Shown here: one piece after another, positions 1 to 6,282 of the stretch
Layout: every line of letters starts with the position of its first letter
How positions within the stretch are numbered: the first letter of the stretch is position 1
Assembly (NCBI GenBank): GCA_903873545.1
Contig: CAIQPA010000160.1
Span: 1 to 7,311, forward strand
Direction: 5' to 3'
DNA from: an uncultured delta proteobacterium
Lineage (GTDB): Bacteria > Myxococcota_A > Bradymonadia > REDH01
DNA length: 7,311 nucleotides
Program-made: the position numbers and the translations under genes
The notes under the pieces: generated by a model
Told to the model about the DNA's origin: nothing
The model's database searches: none
What the model saw: the letters and a program-made list of their open reading frames with translations, nothing else

Positions 1-446
1 GCATGCGCCCCGTCGCGCTTGGCGGCCACTTCCGCCTTCTGGTCGCCCAGGTCGAGGCGGGCGCCGACACCGGTCGCATGGTCGCTTCGGTCGCAGCCCT
101 GCGTGAGGCCCATCCTGTGGCCCGCGCCCTCTGCGCAGACATTGGCGCGCTGGTGGCTGAGGCCGAGGCTGCGCTCACCGCCGGCGACCGTGCCGCGGTT
201 GGCCGCCTGATGAACCTCAACCATGGCCTCCTGTCGGCGCTCGGCGTCTCTACTGCCTGCCTCGATGTGGCCGTCCATGCGGCCCGCACGGCCGGCGCGC
301 TCGGCGCCAAGCTCACCGGTGCCGGCGGTGGCGGCTGCATGGTCGCGCTCGTGACAGACGAGACCGCGCCTGCTGTCGCTTCAGCACTTGCGCCGTTGGC
401 GCGCGCCACCTTTGAAGCCCATCTCCAACCCGTGACGGATTCCTGA
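1..446 (+). CDS. mvaK1: Mevalonate kinase, C-terminal part (5' end outside window)
   Basis: Phosphorylates mevalonate to 5-phosphomevalonate with ATP in the cytoplasm, the first kinase step after HMG-CoA reductase. Only about the last 147 residues are present. The frame is open to the left edge, and the ATG at base 3 is almost certainly an internal methionine, because the N-terminal ATP-binding motifs of the GHMP kinase fold are missing. Counting from that Met, the segment ADTGRMVASV (21-30) matches the mevalonate-kinase 'DTG' region. MNLNHGLLSALGVS (70-83) is the helix typical of the family, and GAKLTGAGGGGC (101-112) is GHMP motif 3, the glycine-rich C-terminal motif. The NHGLL plus GAKLTGAGGGGC combination fits mevalonate kinase better than phosphomevalonate kinase or other GHMP members. 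Its TGA stop shares one base with the ATG of the decarboxylase gene (TGATG), so the two are probably translationally coupled. Confidence 0.93.
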   Translation, partial: MRPVALGGHFRLLVAQVEAGADTGRMVASVAALREAHPVARALCADIGALVAEAEAALTAGDRAAVGRLMNLNHGLLSALGVSTACLDVAVHAARTAGALGAKLTGAGGGGCMVALVTDETAPAVASALAPLARATFEAHLQPVTDS

Positions 447-1447
447 TGCACGCCTCTGTGGTCGCCCACCCCAACATCGCCCTCGTGAAGTACTGGGGCA
501 AGCGCGACAGCCGGCTCAACCTGCCCGCGGCCGGCAGCCTCAGCCTCACCCTGGGGCCGGTCGCTACCCGCACCAGCCTCACCTTCGGTGCCGAAGAAGA
601 CTCGCTCGAGCTCAATGGCGTTGCCGTCCCCGCCGCCAAGCGGCTCCGCGTCGCCACCCTCCTCGACCGGGTCCGCGACCTCGTCGCGCTCGAGCAGGGC
701 CCCGCCGCCCGCGCTGCGCTCGGCGGCGCCCGCATCCTCTCGACCAACGATTTCCCCACCGCTGCCGGCCTCGCCTCCTCCTCGAGTGGTTTCGCTGCCC
801 TCGCCCTCGCGGCGACCGAAGCGGCCGGCCTCCACCTCTCTCTGCCCCAGCTCTCTGCCCTTGCCCGCGAGGGCTCCGGCTCTGCCGCCCGCAGCCTCTT
901 CGGCGGCTTTGCCCGCATGCATGCCGGCACCCGCGCAGACGGCACCGACGCCTTCGCAGAGCCCCTCTTCGACGAGCACCATTGGGACCTCCGCGTCGTC
1001 ATCGCCGTCACCGTCGAAGGCGAGAAAGAGGTGGCCTCCACCGACGGTATGAACCTCACCGAGCGCACCTCGCCCTACTACCCGGCCTGGATCGAGACGG
1101 TCGAACCCGACGTGCAGAGCGCGATGACCGCCATCGCCGCTCGCGACTTCGACCACCTCGCCCGCATCGCCGAGGCCAGCGCCCTCCGCATGCATGCCAG
1201 CGCCATCGCTGCAGACCCAGGCGTTCTCTACTGGCGCGGCGCCACGGTCGAGGTCATCCACGAGGTCCGTCGCCTCCGCGCCGGCGGCCTCCCCGTCTTT
1301 TTCACCATCGACGCAGGCCCCCATGTGAAGGTATTTACGCCTGCAGACGAGGTCTCGGCCGTCGTCCGCGCGCTGGAGGCAACTCCCGGCGTGCTGCGAA
1401 CCATCGTGACTACGCCAGCTGCTGGCGCACACCTCGTCCACGGGTAG
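446..1447 (+). CDS. mvaD: Diphosphomevalonate decarboxylase
   Basis: Converts 5-diphosphomevalonate to isopentenyl diphosphate with ATP use and CO2 release, the last committed step of the classical mevalonate pathway. The protein has 333 residues, the usual bacterial length. The N-terminal signature NIALVKYWGKRD is at 10-21. The ATP phosphate-binding loop PTAAGLASSSSG is at 104-115, and GSGSAARSLFGG at 143-154 carries the Ser/Arg pair (Arg149) that binds and orients the substrate. FTIDAGP at 286-292 carries Asp289, the expected catalytic aspartate. STDGM and TSPYYPAWIE (198-218) are also family-typical. Arg149 and Asp289 together argue for a true decarboxylase rather than a mevalonate-3-kinase-type paralogue. 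One oddity is that the residue after AGP is His293, where characterised enzymes usually have Asn. The start overlaps the upstream stop by one base, and the MBOAT gene begins 10 bases after this stop. Confidence 0.96.
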   Translation: MHASVVAHPNIALVKYWGKRDSRLNLPAAGSLSLTLGPVATRTSLTFGAEEDSLELNGVAVPAAKRLRVATLLDRVRDLVALEQGPAARAALGGARILSTNDFPTAAGLASSSSGFAALALAATEAAGLHLSLPQLSALAREGSGSAARSLFGGFARMHAGTRADGTDAFAEPLFDEHHWDLRVVIAVTVEGEKEVASTDGMNLTERTSPYYPAWIETVEPDVQSAMTAIAARDFDHLARIAEASALRMHASAIAADPGVLYWRGATVEVIHEVRRLRAGGLPVFFTIDAGPHVKVFTPADEVSAVVRALEATPGVLRTIVTTPAAGAHLVHG

Positions 1448-1456
1448 AGAACCCGC

Positions 1457-2881
1457 ATGCTCTTCAACAGCTTCACCTTCCTCGCCTTCATGGCGGTGGT
1501 GCTGCCGCTCTACTACAGCCTGCGGATGCGGGGGCAGAACCTCCTGCTCCTGGTGGCAGGCTTCGTCTTCTACGGCTGGTGGGACTGGCGCTTCCTGCTC
1601 CTGCTCAGCTTCTCCGCCGTCATCGACTACGCGATGGCGCTCCGCATCGTCGACCATGTGGTCGGCGACCCCAGGCGCAAGCGCTGGCTCGTCATCAGCA
1701 TGGTCGTCAACCTGACGATCCTGGGCTTCTTCAAGTACTTCAACTTCTTCATCGATTCCGCGGCCTCGCTCCTCGACACCTTCGGCTTCGAGGCCCACCT
1801 ACCTACGCTGCGCATCATCCTGCCGGTCGGTGTCTCCTTCTACACCTTCCAGTCGATGTCCTACACCATCGATGCCTACCGCGGCACCATCCAGCCCACC
1901 CGAAGCCTGCTCCACTACCTCAGCTTCGTCGCCTACTTCCCGCAGCTCGTCGCCGGCCCCATCGAGCGCGCCGCCAACATGCTGCCCGTCTTCGTCACCG
2001 AGCGGAAGGTGGACGCCCGTTGCATGTCCGAAGGGCTCCTCCTCATCCTCCTCGGCTTCTTCAAGAAGCTCGTCATCGCCGATGCGGTTGCAGGCAGCGT
2101 CTCGGCCGCCTTCGCCGAACCCAACCAGCTCGACGGCGCCCAGCTCCTCCGCGCCGTCTACCTCTTCTCGCTCCAGATCTACGGCGACTTCTCGGGCTAC
2201 AGCGACATCGCACGCGGCGTCTCCAAGCTCTTCGGCATCGACCTCATGATCAACTTCAACCAGCCCTACCTATCCTCCTCCATCACGGAGTTCTGGCGGC
2301 GCTGGCACATCTCCCTCTCCTCCTGGCTCCGCGACTACCTCTACATCCCGCTCGGTGGCAGCCGGAACGGCACCGTCGCCACCTACCGCAACAACTTCCT
2401 CACCATGCTCATCGGTGGTCTCTGGCATGGCGCCTCCTGGAACTTCGTCATCTGGGGCGGCCTCCACGGCCTCTACCTTGCCGTCCACAAGTACTGGATG
2501 GGCCTGCGCGGCATCAAAGAGCCGCCTCGTCCCACCGCGCAGCGCCAGTGGCCTCTCTTCCTCTTGAAGGGGCTGGTGACCTTCCACCTCGTGGCCTTCG
2601 CCTGGATCTTCTTCCGTGCTGCCGATTTCGAGGCAGCCAGCACCATTGTCTCCCGCATCTTCACGGCCTGGAACGGGCTGCAACCCAGCCTCTTCCTGCT
2701 CCCCGCACTTTATGGGGCCCTCATCCTCTTCGTGGATATCCCGCAGTACCGAAGCGGCTCCCACACCATCTTCGAGCGCTGGCCCGCGCCCGCCCGCGCC
2801 CTCTTCTACGCCTCGCTCCTTGCCCTCATCTTCCTCCTCGGTGGTTCCGGCAGTGCAACCTTCATCTACTTCCAGTTCTAA
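1457..2881 (+). CDS. MBOAT family O-acyltransferase (AlgI/DltB-like)
   Basis: Polytopic inner-membrane protein of 474 residues that in characterised relatives (AlgI, PatA, DltB, WssH) passes an acyl group, usually acetyl, from the cytoplasm toward an extracytoplasmic polymer. Roughly a dozen hydrophobic segments are visible, for example near 7-20, 29-40, 77-91, 119-134, 192-208, 311-343, 367-387 and 447-463. Family blocks in order are WWDWRFLLLL (41-50), LPVGVSFYTFQSMSY (122-136), FPQLVAGPIERA (161-172), YGDFSGYSDIARG (242-254), FWRRWHISLSSWLRDY (279-294) and GLWHGASWNFVIWGGLHG (321-338). His324 in GLWHGASW is the invariant MBOAT histidine, and His284 in RRWHISLS is also conserved in the AlgI branch. 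The length matches the family. It lies inside the mevalonate operon, 9 bases after mvaD, with only a weak purine-rich stretch before its ATG. The following gene encodes an SGNH-type partner. The family is secure, but the acceptor substrate cannot be told from sequence. Confidence 0.93.
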   Translation: MLFNSFTFLAFMAVVLPLYYSLRMRGQNLLLLVAGFVFYGWWDWRFLLLLSFSAVIDYAMALRIVDHVVGDPRRKRWLVISMVVNLTILGFFKYFNFFIDSAASLLDTFGFEAHLPTLRIILPVGVSFYTFQSMSYTIDAYRGTIQPTRSLLHYLSFVAYFPQLVAGPIERAANMLPVFVTERKVDARCMSEGLLLILLGFFKKLVIADAVAGSVSAAFAEPNQLDGAQLLRAVYLFSLQIYGDFSGYSDIARGVSKLFGIDLMINFNQPYLSSSITEFWRRWHISLSSWLRDYLYIPLGGSRNGTVATYRNNFLTMLIGGLWHGASWNFVIWGGLHGLYLAVHKYWMGLRGIKEPPRPTAQRQWPLFLLKGLVTFHLVAFAWIFFRAADFEAASTIVSRIFTAWNGLQPSLFLLPALYGALILFVDIPQYRSGSHTIFERWPAPARALFYASLLALIFLLGGSGSATFIYFQF

Positions 2882-2888
2882 GACGCTC

Positions 2889-3827
2889 GTGCTCGGCGAT
2901 GCCCGCCCGCTCCGCATCTGGGGCTGGCTGGTTGCGGCAGTGTTGCTCGCCGAGGCGCTCCTCCACACGCCGCTCGGTGACCGCATCCCCGAGGCCGGCA
3001 AGTGGGGCAACGAGCGCCTCGCCGGAATCGTCAAATCGGCAGATCGGTACAGCCAGGACGGCCCCGTCGACCTCCTCCTCTTTGGCAGCTCGCAGGGCGC
3101 CACCTGGATCGAAGAACAGGAGCTGCGAAGCCGCGGTCAGCGCACCTTCAACGCCTCCGTCCCCGGAGGAAACACCGTCCTCGCCGACCTCCTCGGTGCC
3201 CGGCTGTTCATACCCACCCTCAAGCCCAAGCTTGTGGTCATCACCGTTGGGCCCATGTCGCTTTCGGAATGGAACCAGCAGTTTGTCCAGGCTGTCGCGG
3301 GTTCGCCCGTCGGCGGCCCCATCCTCCGGGGCGACCGCGGCTCCATCTGGATCAACGAGCACCTGATGCTCATCCGCAAGGGTGGTCAATCGTTGAGCAG
3401 TTCGACCTTCCGCGCCTGGAAGCAGGCGCTGTTCGGAGCGCCCAAGGTAGTCGGACCGGCCGAGCGGGCGCCCGACACCAACATCGAAGCCCAGCTCGCC
3501 ACCATGCGCCGCCTGCGCCCCGACCCAGCCCAGTTCGCCGCCATGCGCCACCTCCGTGAGGCGGCCGAGGCTGCGGGAGCCACCGTTGTCTTCATCAACA
3601 TGCCCGTCAAAGATGGGGCCAAAGTTGGTGCCGATTGGAACTACGACGAATACCTCGCAGAGCTCCGCCGCGCGACGGCAGGCTATCCGCTGCTCGACCT
3701 CGACGCGCTCGCGCAAGACCAGCATTTTTGGGACTACTCTCACCCATCACCGTCAGGGTTGGAGGCAATGCGGGGCGTGGTGGCTGACTTTGTGCGCAGG
3801 CAGCTCGATGGTGCGAAGCGGCCTTGA
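2889..3827 (+). CDS. Membrane-anchored SGNH-hydrolase-like protein, likely acyltransferase partner of the MBOAT protein
   Basis: Predicted 312-residue protein with a short N-terminus and one hydrophobic segment (about 11-25, WGWLVAAVLLAEALL), followed by a soluble domain probably outside the cytoplasm. The domain shows SGNH-family landmarks. DLLLFGSSQG (61-70) is block I, with Ser68 as the likely nucleophile. ASVPGGNT follows, and DYSHPSPSG near the end (282-290) has the Asp282-x-x-His285 arrangement that completes a Ser-His-Asp triad. Block III (VVITVGPMSLSEWN) lacks a clear GxND, so the Asn of the classical signature is uncertain. AlgX/AlgJ, PatB and DltD act similarly beside an MBOAT protein. 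The start chosen is GTG at 2889, 7 bases after the MBOAT stop. The frame remains open upstream, but that part reads as low-complexity Ser/Pro sequence, a shadow of the MBOAT gene. GTG codons at 2841 and 2853 are alternative starts. The 3' end overlaps the next gene by 4 bases. Confidence 0.78.
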   Translation: MLGDARPLRIWGWLVAAVLLAEALLHTPLGDRIPEAGKWGNERLAGIVKSADRYSQDGPVDLLLFGSSQGATWIEEQELRSRGQRTFNASVPGGNTVLADLLGARLFIPTLKPKLVVITVGPMSLSEWNQQFVQAVAGSPVGGPILRGDRGSIWINEHLMLIRKGGQSLSSSTFRAWKQALFGAPKVVGPAERAPDTNIEAQLATMRRLRPDPAQFAAMRHLREAAEAAGATVVFINMPVKDGAKVGADWNYDEYLAELRRATAGYPLLDLDALAQDQHFWDYSHPSPSGLEAMRGVVADFVRRQLDGAKRP

Positions 3828-4837
3828 GCAGCGCCCCTTTCACCCTCTTCGCCCCCGGCAAGCTCATCTGGATGGGCGAGTATGCGGTGCTCGATGGCGC
3901 CCCCTCCATCGTCCAGGCGGTCGATCGGGGCCTTCACCTCGACTACGCGCCGAGCGATGCCTCCCTCACGGTCACCTCCGACCTCTGGGCCGGCAACCTG
4001 CTCCTCAGCGAGGCCACCGCTGACCGCGCAGAGACAGCCCTGCTCGCCGCCGTCGTCGCCACCCTCACCGAGGCTGGCGCCGCCTTGGCTCCGCTCACCG
4101 GCACATTGAAGCTCGCCAGCCCCGACCTCATCGACGCCACCACCGGCCTCAAGTTCGGCTTCGGCTCGAGCGCCGCCGCCGCCGCCGCCCTCACCGTTGC
4201 GCTCGGCCGCCTCGCCGGCCTGCCCGACCAGCGCCTCGCCGCCCTCGCCCACGCCGCCCACCGCCGCTTCCAGAAGGGGGCCGGCTCGGGCGTCGATGTG
4301 GAGACCTCGCTCTTCGGCGGCCTCGCTGCGATGCGCCGCGGCCCCTCCGGACTTTCCGTCACTCCGCTCCAGCTCCCGCCCGGCCTCCGCATCGCCGTGC
4401 TCCACGCGGGCGAAGCTGCCAACACCCGCACCATGCTCGCCACCCTCGCCGCCGCCCGCGCCGCCGCGCTGCCCGGCGTCGAGGCCGCGCTCGCCTCCAT
4501 GGCGGAGGCCGCCGAAGCATCGGTGGCCGCGATTGTCGCTGGCGACGTGAGCGATTTCCTCACGCTCGTCGCCCGCTTCGCCGATGCCGAGCGGGCCCTC
4601 TCCGCCGCCGCCTCGCTGCCCATCATGAGCGAGTCGGTCGAGCGCTGCATCGAGGTCGCCGCCCGCGCCGGCTGGGTCGCCAAGCCCTCAGGAGCCGGCG
4701 GCGGCGACATTGTGGTGGCCTTTGCAGCAGGCCTCGAACCTACCGAGCGCCTCGCCGCATCTGCAGAGAGTGCACAGATCCCGCTGCTTCTGCCCCGTCT
4801 CGCAACCGCAGGCGCCTTGGGCACTCGCCCTGTTTGA
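3824..4837 (+). CDS. mvaK2: Phosphomevalonate kinase
   Basis: Phosphorylates 5-phosphomevalonate to 5-diphosphomevalonate with ATP, supplying the substrate of the decarboxylase encoded upstream. The 337-residue GHMP kinase has motif 1 APGKLIWMGEYAVLDG (10-25), and the ATP loop LKFGFGSSAAAAAA (109-122) corresponds to the usual GLGSSAA. KGAGSGVDVETSLFGG (151-166) and KPSGAGGGD (287-295) follow. The KGxGSGxDV and KPSGAGGGD pair is characteristic of the ERG8/mvaK2 branch rather than mevalonate kinase, whose own gene lies at the left edge. The start is a TTG at 3824 that overlaps the SGNH-gene stop as TTGA. It places motif 1 about ten residues in, as expected, and no later in-frame Met precedes the motif. 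The TTG start and 4-base overlap imply translational coupling. The ATP loop is coded by six consecutive GCC codons. The length fits bacterial homologues. Confidence 0.91.
   Translation: MSSAPFTLFAPGKLIWMGEYAVLDGAPSIVQAVDRGLHLDYAPSDASLTVTSDLWAGNLLLSEATADRAETALLAAVVATLTEAGAALAPLTGTLKLASPDLIDATTGLKFGFGSSAAAAAALTVALGRLAGLPDQRLAALAHAAHRRFQKGAGSGVDVETSLFGGLAAMRRGPSGLSVTPLQLPPGLRIAVLHAGEAANTRTMLATLAAARAAALPGVEAALASMAEAAEASVAAIVAGDVSDFLTLVARFADAERALSAAASLPIMSESVERCIEVAARAGWVAKPSGAGGGDIVVAFAAGLEPTERLAASAESAQIPLLLPRLATAGALGTRPV
4172..4189 (+). repeat. (GCC)6 trinucleotide run in the ATP loop of phosphomevalonate kinase
   Basis: Six uninterrupted GCC codons encode Ala117-Ala122, directly after the GSS of the phosphate-binding loop. 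Slippage here would change the length of the helix that starts at the loop without shifting the frame. Such runs are common in very GC-rich genes, so a functional role is not implied. Confidence 0.85.
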
Positions 4838-4859
4838 CCTTTCGCGCTATTCGGCTCCC

Positions 4860-6164
4860 ATGGTTGGCTCCTCACGTATCCCCGGCTTCTATCGCCTCAC
4901 CCGTCACGAGCGGGTGGCACGCCTTGAGGCCGCAGGCTTCGTGACCGCCGAACAGGGGGCGCTCCTGCTCGCTTCGGAGGGGGCCGCGCTGCCCTTCGCG
5001 GTGGCAGACAAGATGATCGAGAATGTGGTCGGCCTCTTCGAGCTGCCCATCGGCATCGGCCTCAACTTCCTCATCAACGGCCGCGACTATGTGGTGCCGA
5101 TGGTGGTCGAGGAGCCCTCCATCGTCGCCGCTGTCAGCCACGCTGCTGCCTTGGTGCGCGACGCCGGCGGCTTCGAGGTCATCGCCGACAACTCGGTCAT
5201 GACGGGCCAGATCCAGATTGTCGGCTGCAGCGATCCGGCCGCCGCGATGGAGCGCATCCTCGCCGAACGGCCCCGCCTCCTCGCCCTCGCCGACCAGCTC
5301 GAGCCCGGCATGCGGGCCCGCGGCGGCGGCGCCTCCGACCTCGATGTGCGTTGGATCCGCCCCGGCGACGGCAGCGCCTCCCGCCACCGCTCCATGCTGG
5401 TTGTCCACCTCTACTTCGACACCCGCGACGCCATGGGTGCCAACCTCATCAACACCATCTGCGAAGGGCTCGCCGACCAGCTCGAGTCCATCTCGGGCGG
5501 CCAGGTCTTCCTCCGCATCCTCAGCAACCTCGCCGACCGCCGCCGCGTGCGGGCCCGCTGCCGCCTCCCCGTCGCCAGCCTCGCCTGGCAGGGCTTCTCG
5601 GGCACCGAGGTCGCAGACGGCATCGTCCGCGCCTCCGAGTTCGCCGAGTGCGACCCCTACCGGGCCGCCACCCACAACAAGGGCATCATGAACGGCATCG
5701 ACGCCGTTGCCATCGCCACCGGTCAGGACTGGCGCGCCATCGAGGCCGGCGCCCACGCCTTCGTCGCGCTCGATGGCCAATACGGCCCCATGGCCCGCTG
5801 GTGGCTGGAGGGCGAATCGCTCGTCGGCGAGCTCGACATCCCCATGGCCGTCGGCATCGTTGGAGGCCCCATCCGGCTCCACCCCATGGTCAAGACCCTG
5901 CTCTCCATGCTCCGCGTCGAGACGGCCGGCGAGCTCGGCTCCGTCCTTGCCGCCGTGGGCCTTGCCCAGAACCTTGCTGCCATCAAGGCGCTCGGAACCA
6001 CCGGCATCCAGAAGGGACACATGGCCCTGCACGCCCGCAGCGTCGCAGCCACGGCCGGGGCGGAGGGGGCTGTGGTGGAGCAGATCGCCGCGCAGCTCAT
6101 GGCCGAAAAGTGCGTGAAGGTGGAGCGGGCCCGTGAGCTCCTCGCCACCCTCGGCCTTCCATAG
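4860..6164 (+). CDS. mvaA: Hydroxymethylglutaryl-CoA reductase, class II (bacterial type)
   Basis: Interconverts HMG-CoA and mevalonate. In this operon it should run in the reductive, biosynthetic direction although the family is often labelled 'degradative'. From the ATG at 4860 the protein has 434 residues, close to the roughly 430 usual for class II soluble enzymes, and it has no membrane anchor. Visible motifs are ENVVGLFELPIGIGLNF (54-70), MVVEEPSIVAA (81-91) with the catalytic Glu (Glu85 by alignment to EGxLVA of class I), RDAMGANLIN (189-198), HNKGIMNGIDAVA (272-284) with catalytic Lys274, GQDWRA (288-293) with Asp290, and KGHMALHARS (385-394) with catalytic His387. The Lys-to-Asp spacing of 16 equals that in the Pseudomonas mevalonii enzyme (Lys267/Asp283). 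The frame is open further upstream into mvaK2, but that part is unrelated to the family. The ATG lies 22 bases after the mvaK2 stop with no obvious Shine-Dalgarno. Cofactor preference (NADH or NADPH) is not called. Confidence 0.95.
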   Translation: MVGSSRIPGFYRLTRHERVARLEAAGFVTAEQGALLLASEGAALPFAVADKMIENVVGLFELPIGIGLNFLINGRDYVVPMVVEEPSIVAAVSHAAALVRDAGGFEVIADNSVMTGQIQIVGCSDPAAAMERILAERPRLLALADQLEPGMRARGGGASDLDVRWIRPGDGSASRHRSMLVVHLYFDTRDAMGANLINTICEGLADQLESISGGQVFLRILSNLADRRRVRARCRLPVASLAWQGFSGTEVADGIVRASEFAECDPYRAATHNKGIMNGIDAVAIATGQDWRAIEAGAHAFVALDGQYGPMARWWLEGESLVGELDIPMAVGIVGGPIRLHPMVKTLLSMLRVETAGELGSVLAAVGLAQNLAAIKALGTTGIQKGHMALHARSVAATAGAEGAVVEQIAAQLMAEKCVKVERARELLATLGLP

Positions 6165-6246
6165 CGCACATGATCGCTCCGATTTTGTGATTCCTGCACT
6201 GCACTCTGGTAGCCCTCGCCTTGGTTCTGTTGGCACATTCCAACCG

Positions 6247-6262
6247 CCTGCTGTTCGGCAGG
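6247..6262 (+). other. Short hairpin in the leader of the histone-like gene
   Basis: CCTGC (6247-6251) and GCAGG (6258-6262) are perfect inverted repeats around a 6-base loop, and a T-G wobble inside the loop may extend the stem. No T run follows, so it is not an intrinsic terminator. It sits 11 bases before the GGAGG ribosome binding site and could be part of the mRNA leader structure. A five-pair stem can arise by chance in GC-rich DNA. Confidence 0.25.
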
Positions 6263-6272
6263 ACGATGCAAT

Positions 6273-6277
6273 GGAGG
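6273..6277 (+). promoter_or_regulatory. Strong ribosome binding site deciding the start of the histone-like gene
   Basis: GGAGG lies 5 bases before the ATG at 6283 and is by far the best Shine-Dalgarno in the window; the operon genes have weak ones or none. It favours the ATG at 6283 over the in-frame ATG at 6271, which has only a modest AGGA at 6260-6263 and would itself overlap this site. High translation fits an abundant DNA-binding protein. Confidence 0.7.
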
Positions 6278-6282
6278 CGTGT

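Larger units (their letters stand above)
6165..6282 (+). promoter_or_regulatory. Intergenic leader, probable promoter region of the histone-like gene
   Basis: This is the only substantial gap between genes in the window (118 bases), and its first part is visibly richer in A/T than its surroundings. It probably holds the end of the mevalonate operon and the promoter of the downstream basic-protein gene. TTGTGA at 6185-6190 resembles a -35 box, but no convincing -10 hexamer follows at the right distance. A short tandem TGCAC-TGCAC lies at 6195-6204. No terminator-type hairpin with a T tract was found after mvaA, so read-through cannot be excluded. Confidence 0.35.

Noticed and set aside
2616..2888. 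Upstream extension of the SGNH gene to an ATG at 2616
   Set aside because: The extra 91 residues are low-complexity Ser/Pro sequence read from within the MBOAT gene, whose own conserved C-terminus occupies that DNA. A start at GTG 2889 leaves a normal membrane anchor at the N-terminus.
982..3366. 794-residue plus-strand frame rich in Arg, Pro and His
   Set aside because: It runs across mvaD, the MBOAT gene and the SGNH gene in the wrong frame. Its composition is typical of an off-frame reading of GC-rich genes, and it shows no family motifs.
4710..4859. N-terminal extension of HMG-CoA reductase by 50 residues
   Set aside because: The extension overlaps the conserved end of phosphomevalonate kinase, and class II reductases begin close to the GFYRLT segment, which follows the ATG at 4860.
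6231..6247. TGGCAC at 6231-6236 as the -24 element of a sigma-54 promoter
   Set aside because: The -12 element TTGCA should follow after 5 bases, but the sequence there is AACCG, lacking the GC at the required spacing.
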